Part shown: positions 1-5,336 of the stretch, piece by piece
How positions within the stretch are numbered: the first letter of the stretch is position 1
Layout of the letters: each line of letters begins with the position of its first letter
Source of the DNA: Opitutaceae bacterium
GTDB lineage: Bacteria > Verrucomicrobiota > Verrucomicrobiia > Opitutales > Opitutaceae
NCBI GenBank assembly: GCA_005787865.1
Contig: SXZN01000230.1
Coordinates: forward strand, 1 to 5,336
Length of the DNA: 5,336 nucleotides
Direction of reading: 5' to 3'
The notes under the pieces: generated by a model
What the model saw: only the letters and a program-made list of their open reading frames with translations
The model's database searches: none
Told to the model about the DNA's origin: nothing
Translations under genes and position numbers: made by a program

Positions 1-1571
1 CCAGCGAGACCCGTGAATGGCTAGCCCAAAATGAGGCTGATGCTAATCCACGCGTGACCGATCGACTCAATTTTCTTGCGGAAGGCGATCTCACCACCGA
101 ACCCAATTTCAACCAAATTTATACGATCGCGGCTGAAGCAGGCGCCGAGCCGATCCTGATTCCCACTGGTTTTGCCAATCTTGCGCGAGCCGCGTGGCTG
201 GCTGATGGCAAAAGCTTAGTGTGCACCGGTCGGGCTAATTTAACGGAACATCCAGATCGTTCGCGTCTGACCAACCTCTATCGCCTCGCTCTAGCGACTG
301 GGGCGATCGAGAAACTGCAAGGTGAGCCCGGCTGTAATTATGGGGCACCAACGGTTTCACCCGACGGTCAATGGATCGCTTTCACCTTAACCACCGATGG
401 CGAATTTGGTTTTGAACAACCCATGGTCGCCGTAATGCCCAGCAGCGGCGGGCCGGCAAAAATCCTCACCGCCCAACTAGACCGCCCCGCTAATAATCTC
501 CAATGGGCCAAGGATAGCTCCGCGATTTATTTTACCGCCGCGAGTCATGGCTACACGCCATTGCACCAGGTCGCTATTCTTTCGGGCGCGTTAAAAACCC
601 TCACGACCCAAGTGGAATGGGGCATTAGTGATTATTCGGTCAGCCCAACCGGTCTCGTGCAAATCGTCACGCATCCGGGCAACCCCTGGGAAATGTACTC
701 CAGCGCCGTTGAGGGACAGGATGCCCGACCACTCACCACGCATAATAGTAGTTGGTTGCAGCACCGCCAACTTAGCACCTACGAACCCCATCGTTTCATT
801 AATTCAGTAGGTCTCGCGATTGATTATTGGACCATCAAACCAACCCTTTTTGATCCCAAAAAAAAATACCCCCTCTTGGTCCAAATCCATGGTGGTCCCT
901 CGGCGATGTGGGGTCCCGGCGAAGCTTCGACTTGGCACGAAATGCAATTTTTTGCCGCGCGGGGCTACGCCATTGTCTTCAGTAATCCGCGCGGTTCCGG
1001 CGGCTCGGGCCGCGATTTTCAGCGCGCTAATTTCCGCGACTGGGGCGCGGGGCCCGCGGCGGATGTGCTCACCGCCGCTGATTTTGCGGCGCAAGCAGCC
1101 TATGTTGATCGCACTCGTCAAGTGGTCACCGGGGGTTCGTACGGGGGCTATCTCACGGCTTGGATTGTTGGTCACGATCACCGCTTCAAAGCCGCCATCG
1201 CCGCGCGGGGCGTCTACGATCTCGTGACCTTTTTCGGCGAAGGCAATGCGTGGTCGCTCTTGCCCCAATATTTTGGCGGTTATCCTTGGAACAAAGAAGT
1301 CCGACCCATCCTTGAGCGGGAATCCCCTCAAACCTACGTAGAAAATATCAAAACTCCTCTGCTCATTAAGCATGCCGATACTGATTTTCGGACCGGAGTT
1401 ATTCAGAGCCAAATGCTTTACAAGAGTCTGAAGCAAATGGGCCGCCCGGTCGAATACGTGCGCTATCCCCGCGCCACCCATGAACTCAGCCGGAGCGGTG
1501 AGCCCAAACAACGATTGGACCGACTCGTACGTTTCGAGGAATTCTTTCGCCGTTACATCGGTGAAAACTGA
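1..1571 (+). CDS. S9 family serine peptidase (prolyl oligopeptidase / acylaminoacyl-peptidase type), 5' partial
   Basis: This is a serine peptidase of the S9 (prolyl oligopeptidase) family, the COG1506 dipeptidyl aminopeptidase/acylaminoacyl-peptidase type. Such enzymes cleave short peptides reached through a beta-propeller. The frame is open to the left edge (first full codon at base 3), and residues before the GTG at 54 (SETREWLAQNEADANPR) read like S9 sequence. The gene is therefore cut at its 5' end and the GTG is not the true start. Numbering from that GTG, propeller-like repeats fill about residues 1-250, for example SPDG at 102-105. The alpha/beta-hydrolase domain follows, with HGGP at 279-282. 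The catalytic triad is Ser362 in GGSYGGY, Asp444 in HADTDFR and His476 in THELSRSG, with normal S9 spacing. No membrane segment is visible in the part present, but a signal peptide would lie outside the window. Exact substrate specificity cannot be read. The stop is TGA at 1569-1571. The family call is very secure. Confidence 0.95.
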   Translation, partial: SETREWLAQNEADANPRVTDRLNFLAEGDLTTEPNFNQIYTIAAEAGAEPILIPTGFANLARAAWLADGKSLVCTGRANLTEHPDRSRLTNLYRLALATGAIEKLQGEPGCNYGAPTVSPDGQWIAFTLTTDGEFGFEQPMVAVMPSSGGPAKILTAQLDRPANNLQWAKDSSAIYFTAASHGYTPLHQVAILSGALKTLTTQVEWGISDYSVSPTGLVQIVTHPGNPWEMYSSAVEGQDARPLTTHNSSWLQHRQLSTYEPHRFINSVGLAIDYWTIKPTLFDPKKKYPLLVQIHGGPSAMWGPGEASTWHEMQFFAARGYAIVFSNPRGSGGSGRDFQRANFRDWGAGPAADVLTAADFAAQAAYVDRTRQVVTGGSYGGYLTAWIVGHDHRFKAAIAARGVYDLVTFFGEGNAWSLLPQYFGGYPWNKEVRPILERESPQTYVENIKTPLLIKHADTDFRTGVIQSQMLYKSLKQMGRPVEYVRYPRATHELSRSGEPKQRLDRLVRFEEFFRRYIGEN

Positions 1572-1629
1572 TTATTTATAGCCCCTATCACAAATAGGCC
1601 AGCGCACCCTGAAACGCACTTACCTCCCT

Positions 1630-2154
1630 GTGCCGCACACGCTCTTCCCTACCACCTTTGGTCCCTGCGGCATTGCCTGGAATGAGATCGGCCTCACCGG
1701 CTTGCAACTACCCGAGACCGAGGAGGCGCAAGTTGCGCAAAAACTTGCGCAACGCACCCACACGCAACCGGCCGGAACTACCCTCCCTCCGGAGATTTCT
1801 CAGCTGATCGAAAAAATCCAGCAACATTTGGAAGGTCGCCTCACGGATTTCTCCTCGACGCCTCTTGACTGGAACCGCGTGACTGATTTCCAGCAGGCCG
1901 TTTATCTCCAGACCCAGCGAATTAAACCGGGCTACAAGACCAGCTACGGCGAGATCGCTAAATTAATGGCGCTCGGAAATTCCTCGGCCCGTGCCGTCGG
2001 CGTGGCCCTCGCGACCAATCCTTGGCCCCTCATCGTCCCGTGTCATCGCGTGGTCTCTGCGGGGGACAAGATGACGGGCTTCTCCGGCTCGGGCGGGATC
2101 CGCACAAAAACTCGCCTGCTCGCTCTCGAAGGAGCCGAGTTACTGTCGGAATAA
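1630..2154 (+). CDS. ogt: Methylated-DNA--[protein]-cysteine S-methyltransferase (O6-alkylguanine-DNA alkyltransferase)
   Basis: This is a suicide DNA-repair protein that transfers the alkyl group from O6-alkylguanine (and O4-alkylthymine) in DNA to its own cysteine. It has 174 residues, close to E. coli Ogt (171). The poorly conserved N-terminal domain covers about residues 1-85. The C-terminal DNA-binding domain contains Tyr106 (SYGEIA), the arginine finger Arg121 (SARAVG), the hinge Asn130 (NPWP) and the acceptor Cys138 in PCHRV. These match human MGMT Tyr114, Arg128, Asn137 and Cys145, with one extra residue between Tyr and Arg. The tail GSGGIRTKTRLLALEGA is typical. The start is GTG at 1630. 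The frame is open back to a TAG at 1579, but the only other candidate starts there are CTG 1609 and ATA 1594. No Shine-Dalgarno is seen; the leader TACCTCCCT is pyrimidine-rich. The gene ends in tandem in-frame stops, TAATAA. It has no Ada-type regulatory domain, so Ogt fits better than Ada. It lies 44 bases before a 3-methyladenine glycosylase gene, which supports a repair role. Confidence 0.93.
   Translation: MPHTLFPTTFGPCGIAWNEIGLTGLQLPETEEAQVAQKLAQRTHTQPAGTTLPPEISQLIEKIQQHLEGRLTDFSSTPLDWNRVTDFQQAVYLQTQRIKPGYKTSYGEIAKLMALGNSSARAVGVALATNPWPLIVPCHRVVSAGDKMTGFSGSGGIRTKTRLLALEGAELLSE
1726..1752. repeat. Clustered short palindromes inside ogt
   Basis: GCGCAAGTT (1726-1734) and AACTTGCGC (1742-1750) form a perfect 9-bp inverted repeat with a 7-base loop. 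The same stretch holds two copies of the 8-bp palindrome TTGCGCAA, at 1733-1740 and 1745-1752, with centres 12 bp apart. It lies about 100 bases inside the alkyltransferase gene and encodes a run of Ala-Gln pairs (AQVAQKLAQR). Codon repetition could explain it entirely. No function is assigned. Confidence 0.6.
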
Positions 2155-2198
2155 TAATTTTCCCCACGACTTAATTTATTATTTTAAAGAACCCCGGC
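2155..2198 (+). promoter_or_regulatory. AT-rich ogt-alkA spacer with a -10-like hexamer
   Basis: This 44-base gap is far richer in A and T than the flanking genes. It contains TATTAT at 2177-2182, a 5-of-6 match to the sigma-70 -10 box, but I see no convincing -35 box at the right distance. AAAGA at 2186-2190, eight bases before the glycosylase ATG, is the closest thing to a Shine-Dalgarno in the window. It could be a weak internal promoter, or simply an AT-rich unstructured translation start. Low confidence. Confidence 0.25.
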
Positions 2199-2831
2199 AT
2201 GAAGCCTAAGTTATCTTTTAATCCTAGCGCGGCGCTCGTGCATCTCCGCCAATGCGACCCAACCCTGGCCGCTCTGATTAAGCGAATCGGTCCGTTCACC
2301 TTAAAGCTTACTCCACTCACTAGTTTATTCGAGGCCATCCTGCGATCCATCGTCTACCAGCAACTTCACGGCAAAGCCGCCGCGACTATTCATGCTCGCG
2401 TCATGGTGGCCCTCGCTCCCTCCGGTGGGGTAACCCCGACGGCACTGGCCAAAACCACCGATGCCGCACTGCGCAGCGCGGGACTCTCGCGCAATAAATT
2501 ACGCGCCATCCGCGACCTCGCCGCTCAATGCCAAGCGGGCGTTGTCCCCAGCCTGTCGCTCGCCCGCACGCTGACCGATGATGAACTCGTGACCCGACTC
2601 ACGTCGATTCATGGAGTGGGTCCGTGGACCGTCCACATGTTACTGATCTTCTATCTCGGACGGCTCGATGTGCTGCCGACTGGAGATTTCGCCATTCGTC
2701 TCGGTTTTCAAAAACTCTATAAAAAGCGTCAGTCGCCTTCCCCGGCGACGATCAGCCAGCAAGCGCGGCGCTGGCAACCCTATCGCTCAGTCGCGAGCTG
2801 GTATCTCTGGCGCTCACTCGACGCCCAATAA
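2199..2831 (+). CDS. alkA: DNA-3-methyladenine glycosylase (AlkA/Mag-type HhH-GPD family)
   Basis: This is a monofunctional base-excision repair glycosylase that removes N-alkylated purines such as 3-methyladenine. It has 210 residues, close to the compact yeast Mag type. It lacks the extra N-terminal domain of E. coli AlkA. The conserved first motif is IVYQQLHGKAA at 51-61. The GLSRNKLRAIRDLA helix lies at about 94-107. The helix-hairpin-helix lies at about 131-154, centred on HGVGPWTV. The catalytic aspartate is Asp163 in LPTGDFAIR. The C-terminal YRSVASWYLWRSL block is typical of this subfamily. The lysine found before the catalytic aspartate region in bifunctional Ogg/Nth enzymes is not apparent, nor is the four-cysteine Fe-S loop of Nth/MutY. 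The ATG at 2199 is preceded by a weak AAAGA. It follows ogt by 44 bases and is probably co-transcribed with it. The symbol alkA denotes function; by architecture it is nearer to Mag proteins. Confidence 0.92.
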   Translation: MKPKLSFNPSAALVHLRQCDPTLAALIKRIGPFTLKLTPLTSLFEAILRSIVYQQLHGKAAATIHARVMVALAPSGGVTPTALAKTTDAALRSAGLSRNKLRAIRDLAAQCQAGVVPSLSLARTLTDDELVTRLTSIHGVGPWTVHMLLIFYLGRLDVLPTGDFAIRLGFQKLYKKRQSPSPATISQQARRWQPYRSVASWYLWRSLDAQ

Positions 2832-2952
2832 GCTCACCACCCAGCCTACTTAGTTTCCTTCCGTCGCTAATCTTATCGGAGCTTGCCACCGCCTTGGGGG
2901 TTGTTTCCACGAAATCACGGACCATACTGAGCTAAATTTAACTCCCTTTTTT
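2832..2952 (+). promoter_or_regulatory. alkA-tdh intergenic region; candidate promoter for tdh-kbl-cdd
   Basis: This is the largest gap in the window (121 bases), so it is the likeliest place for a promoter of the threonine-catabolic genes. The best sigma-70-like pair I see is TTGTTT (2901-2906) and CATACT (2923-2928) with a 16-base spacer. The matches are only 3 of 6 and 4 of 6. TAAATT at 2933-2938 is another AT-rich element near the start codon. The first half is pyrimidine-rich, and no GC-rich hairpin followed by a T-run is visible. If transcription from alkA ends here, it would not be by an obvious intrinsic terminator. A promoter is inferred mainly from position. Confidence 0.3.
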
Positions 2953-3993
2953 ATGCCCGCCAAAATGCGCGCCATCGTTAAGCCCACGGCCGGACCCGGC
3001 CTCATCATGACCGAAGTACCCGTGCCCACGCCGGGCCTGAATGATGTCCTGATCAAGATTCAGAAAACCTCTATTTGTGGAACGGATATGCATATCAATA
3101 AGTGGGATGCTTGGGCGCAGCGGACCATCAAACCTCCGCTCATCATTGGTCATGAATATGTCGGTACCGTGGCCGATGTCGGTGCGGGCGTGACTGGGTT
3201 TACGCTGGGCCAACTCGTCACAGGCGAAGGGCATATTGTTTGCGGTCACTGCCGCAACTGCCTCGCCGGTCGCCGGCACCTCTGCCCCAACACCGTGGGG
3301 GTCGGCGTTAATCGCGACGGCGCCTTCGCTGATTATGTTTCCATTCCAGCGAGCAATGTTTGGCGGGTGCCCGCTGGCATGTCCCTCGATGTAGTCTCGT
3401 GCTTTGATCCTCTCGGCAACGCCGTCCACACGGCATTATCCTTTGATCTCACGGGCGAAGATGTTCTCATCACCGGCGCGGGCCCCATTGGTTGCATGGC
3501 CATCGCCGTCGCCAAACACGCCGGAGCTCGTAAAGTGGTGATTACCGATATCAATGAGGGCCGGCTGGAGCTCGCCCGTAAATTTGCGCCAACGCGGGCC
3601 ATCAACACCGCGACGGAAGATTTAACCAAAGTGTGGCATCAAGAACTCGGCATGACGGAAGGGTTTGATGTTGGCCTCGAAATGTCCGGTAGTCCGGTCG
3701 CCTTAAACCAAATGATCGACAACATGATCATGGGCGGCCGCATCGCTCTGCTCGGGGTCCATGCCGCGGAAGCGAAGGTCGACTGGAATAAAATCGTTTT
3801 CAAAATGCTCCACCTTAAAGGCATTTACGGCCGAGAAATGTTTGAAACTTGGTACAAAATGACGGCCTTAGTGCAGGGCGGTCTCGATATTACCCCAGTG
3901 ATCACGCACCACTTCCCTGTGCCCGAATTTCAAACTGGCTTCGCTCTCATGGGGGCCGGCCAGAGCGGGAAAATTATTCTTAATTGGGCCTAA
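2953..3993 (+). CDS. tdh: L-threonine 3-dehydrogenase, zinc-dependent
   Basis: This enzyme oxidises L-threonine with NAD+ to 2-amino-3-oxobutyrate, the first step of conversion to glycine and acetyl-CoA. It belongs to the zinc-containing medium-chain dehydrogenase family, is cytosolic, and is normally a tetramer. It has 346 residues versus 341 in E. coli Tdh, and the match to that protein as I recall it is close along the whole length. Catalytic-zinc residues are Cys42 (ICGTD), His67 and Glu68 (GHEYVG). The structural-zinc cysteines are Cys97, Cys100, Cys103 and Cys111. The Rossmann motif GAGPIG is at 175-180, with Asp199 (ITDIN) placed to bind the NAD ribose. The block FDPLGNAVHTALSFDL is a Tdh hallmark that separates it from sorbitol or alcohol dehydrogenases. 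An alternative ATG at 2965 (residue 5) would align exactly with the E. coli start; neither has a Shine-Dalgarno. The next gene, kbl, takes the product onward, which makes the assignment secure. Confidence 0.97.
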   Translation: MPAKMRAIVKPTAGPGLIMTEVPVPTPGLNDVLIKIQKTSICGTDMHINKWDAWAQRTIKPPLIIGHEYVGTVADVGAGVTGFTLGQLVTGEGHIVCGHCRNCLAGRRHLCPNTVGVGVNRDGAFADYVSIPASNVWRVPAGMSLDVVSCFDPLGNAVHTALSFDLTGEDVLITGAGPIGCMAIAVAKHAGARKVVITDINEGRLELARKFAPTRAINTATEDLTKVWHQELGMTEGFDVGLEMSGSPVALNQMIDNMIMGGRIALLGVHAAEAKVDWNKIVFKMLHLKGIYGREMFETWYKMTALVQGGLDITPVITHHFPVPEFQTGFALMGAGQSGKIILNWA

Positions 3994-4051
3994 TTTACCG
4001 CCACCGACAACCACCCCTGGCGCCCACCCCTCGCCGCGCTCTCTTCAATTT
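3994..4051 (+). other. C-rich, G-poor spacer and leader between tdh and kbl
   Basis: This 58-base spacer has about 29 C and 8 G by hand count on the sense strand, so its RNA would be C-rich and weakly structured. Such composition resembles Rho-utilisation sites and also S1-binding leaders. The only hairpin I see is a weak 4-bp one, GGCG (4019-4022) with CGCC (4032-4035). It ends in a CTCTCTTC tract just before the kbl ATG. The function is inferred from composition only. Confidence 0.3.
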
Positions 4052-5242
4052 ATGAATCTCGCCTACTCCGCCCACCTCAAAAAAACGCTCAGCGATATCG
4101 AGACAGCTGGTCTGGCTAAACGTGAGCGCGTGATCACCACCCCACAGGCGACCCACATCGGCTTTACCGGGGGGGCCCAGGTATTAAATCTTTGCGCGAA
4201 TAATTATCTGGGGCTCGCCGACCACCCCGAGCTCATTGCCGCCGCTCACGCCGCTCTTGATCGCTGGGGTTACGGCCTAGCCTCAGTCCGTTTCATCTGC
4301 GGCACTCAACAAATCCACCGTGAACTCGAGCAGGCGGTTTCGCGATTCCTCGGCACCGAAGATACAATCCTGTATTCCTCCTGTTTTGACGCCAATGCGG
4401 GATTATTTGAAACTCTGCTGGGACCAGAAGATACCGTAATCTCGGACGAATTAAACCACGCGTCTATAATCGACGGTGTTCGCCTCTGCAAAGCGCAACG
4501 CGCGCGCTATCAGAATAATAATTTAGCGGACCTCGAAGCCAAACTCCAAGCCGCCGCCGCGGCCAAATCACGCTTCACCCTCATTGCCACCGATGGGGTT
4601 TTTTCCATGGATGGCACCATCGCTAATTTAGCGGGCATCTGTGATCTGGCCGACCGTTATGGCGCCAATGTAATGATCGATGATAGTCACGCCGTCGGTT
4701 TCATGGGGAAAACGGGACGAGGCACGGCGGAACATTGCGGCGTAATGGGACGCGTCGATATTTTAACTGGCACCCTCGGCAAAGCGCTCGGTGGCGCCAG
4801 TGGTGGTTACACCAGCGGCCGCCAAGAAATAATCGACCTGCTCCGGCAACGCTCCCGGCCTTATCTATTCTCCAACACGCTCGCGCCCAACATCGCCGCC
4901 ACGTCACTCAAATGTCTTGAATTACTCAGCGCCTCCACGGAGTTGCGTGATCAGCTGGAAAAAAACACGGCTTTCTTCCGCGCCGGTCTGACGCAAATCG
5001 GTCTAACCATCCGACCAGGCGCTCACCCCATCGTACCCGTGATGCTGGGCGACGCCGGGCTGGCCCAAAAAGTGGCAGCCCGCTTGCTGGAAAAAGGCGT
5101 CTACGTCGTAGGATTTTTCTATCCCGTCGTCCCCCACGGCACCGCGCGCATCCGCACGCAAGTATCCGCCGCCCACACCACTGCCGATCTAGCCTTTGCC
5201 ATTGAGAAATTCAAAGAAGTAAAACAGGAATTCTCTCTCTAA
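4052..5242 (+). CDS. kbl: Glycine C-acetyltransferase (2-amino-3-ketobutyrate CoA ligase)
   Basis: This PLP enzyme cleaves 2-amino-3-oxobutyrate with CoA to glycine and acetyl-CoA, the second step of threonine breakdown. It belongs to the alpha-oxoamine synthase family (with KAS/ALAS, BioF and SPT) and acts as a cytosolic dimer. It has 396 residues versus 398 in E. coli Kbl. Key blocks are NLCANNYLGLADHP near residue 50, SVRFICGTQ near 80, His136 in LNHASIIDG, which stacks on PLP, and Asp210/Asp211 and His213 in DDSHAVGF. The Schiff-base lysine is Lys244 in TGTLGKALGGASGGY, the same number as in E. coli. The YSSCFDANAGLFETLLG and GFFYPVVPHGTARIR segments are specific to Kbl rather than BioF or ALAS. 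The ATG at 4052 follows a pyrimidine-rich leader with no Shine-Dalgarno. The gene order tdh-kbl is the reverse of the E. coli kbl-tdh operon. Its TAA stop shares one base with the ATG of the next gene. Confidence 0.97.
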   Translation: MNLAYSAHLKKTLSDIETAGLAKRERVITTPQATHIGFTGGAQVLNLCANNYLGLADHPELIAAAHAALDRWGYGLASVRFICGTQQIHRELEQAVSRFLGTEDTILYSSCFDANAGLFETLLGPEDTVISDELNHASIIDGVRLCKAQRARYQNNNLADLEAKLQAAAAAKSRFTLIATDGVFSMDGTIANLAGICDLADRYGANVMIDDSHAVGFMGKTGRGTAEHCGVMGRVDILTGTLGKALGGASGGYTSGRQEIIDLLRQRSRPYLFSNTLAPNIAATSLKCLELLSASTELRDQLEKNTAFFRAGLTQIGLTIRPGAHPIVPVMLGDAGLAQKVAARLLEKGVYVVGFFYPVVPHGTARIRTQVSAAHTTADLAFAIEKFKEVKQEFSL

Positions 5243-5336
5243 TGCCTACCGCCGCCCAACTCAAAAAACTCAAGTCCACCGCGCAAGCCGCGAGCCGGCT
5301 CGCGTACGCGCCCTATTCCAAATTCCACGTCGGCGC
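5242..5336 (+). CDS. cdd: Cytidine deaminase, N-terminal part (3' cut by window edge)
   Basis: This is the start of a cytidine/deoxycytidine deaminase, a zinc enzyme of pyrimidine salvage that makes uridine or deoxyuridine. Only 31 full codons are present. They contain the family's conserved N-terminal block AYAPYSKFHVG at residues 21-31, which closely resembles the B. subtilis Cdd segment AYAPYSKFQVG. The preceding 20 residues look like the usual first helix (QLKKLKSTAQAASRL). The zinc-binding CAE and PCxxC motifs lie outside the window, so activity cannot be confirmed. The ATG overlaps the kbl TAA by one base (TAATG, 5240-5244), which points to translational coupling and co-transcription. 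There is no Shine-Dalgarno; the upstream tract TTCTCTCTCT encodes the kbl C-terminus. A blasticidin-S-type or other small deaminase is possible but less likely. Confidence 0.85.
   Translation, partial: MPTAAQLKKLKSTAQAASRLAYAPYSKFHVG

Noticed and set aside
54..56. GTG at 54 as the start of the S9 peptidase
   Set aside because: The frame continues without a stop to the left edge, and the upstream codons read as plausible S9 sequence. The gene is truncated by the window.
820..1227. A 135-codon + strand frame inside the S9 peptidase gene
   Set aside because: It is an out-of-frame overlap with the hydrolase domain, with a basic, Arg/Pro-rich translation typical of a shifted frame and no family signature.
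804..1511. A 235-codon open frame on the - strand opposite the S9 peptidase
   Set aside because: It lies entirely antisense to a gene with an intact catalytic triad, shows no recognisable domain and is rich in low-complexity Ala/Gly/Arg. Long antisense frames are common in GC-rich genes.
1584..1598. Inverted repeat CCTAT-5-ATAGG after the S9 peptidase as a terminator
   Set aside because: The stem is only 5 bp and partly AT, and no T-run follows. It is too weak to call an intrinsic terminator.
2149..2160. GAATAATAATTT occurring at 2149-2160 and again at 4513-4524
   Set aside because: It is a low-complexity 12-mer. One copy spans the ogt stop codons and the other is Asn codons in kbl. Chance is the simplest explanation.
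2938..3429. A 163-codon open frame on the - strand opposite tdh
   Set aside because: It is antisense to a strongly conserved enzyme gene, its translation has no family motif I recognise, and there is no start context. I treat it as a shadow of tdh.

Overview
The window is a compact stretch of ordinary bacterial chromosome with every recognisable gene on the + strand. It holds four complete genes and two genes cut by the window edges. I see no RNA gene, mobile element, CRISPR array or integration signature, and I did not find a previously undescribed system. The organism is probably a free-living bacterium of moderately high GC. Genes are closely packed, starts have no Shine-Dalgarno sequence, and the sense strand is C-rich. 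This look fits Verrucomicrobiota, perhaps the Opitutales, but that placement is an impression from style and not a marker-based call.

Layout. (1) 1-1571: the C-terminal majority of a family S9 prolyl-oligopeptidase-type serine peptidase. Its reading frame is open to the left edge, so the true start lies outside. (2) 1630-2154: an O6-alkylguanine-DNA alkyltransferase (Ogt/MGMT type). (3) 2199-2831: a compact AlkA/Mag-type 3-methyladenine DNA glycosylase. (4) 2953-3993: L-threonine 3-dehydrogenase (tdh). (5) 4052-5242: glycine C-acetyltransferase, also called 2-amino-3-ketobutyrate CoA ligase (kbl). (6) 5242-5336: the first 31 codons of a cytidine deaminase (cdd), whose ATG shares one base with the kbl stop codon.

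How the genes work together. The two DNA-repair genes form an alkylation-damage pair: one reverses O6-alkylguanine directly and the other removes N-alkylated purines. tdh and kbl form the classic two-step threonine catabolic pathway. Threonine is oxidised to 2-amino-3-oxobutyrate, which is cleaved with CoA to glycine and acetyl-CoA. The cytidine deaminase is a pyrimidine-salvage enzyme and is probably co-transcribed and translationally coupled to kbl. The largest gap is 121 bases (2832-2952) and is the most plausible place for a promoter of a tdh-kbl-cdd operon. No strong intrinsic terminator is visible in any gap.

The points most worth a second look are the shared pyrimidine-rich, Shine-Dalgarno-less leaders, the one-base kbl/cdd overlap, the C-rich tdh-kbl spacer, and a cluster of short palindromes inside the alkyltransferase gene.
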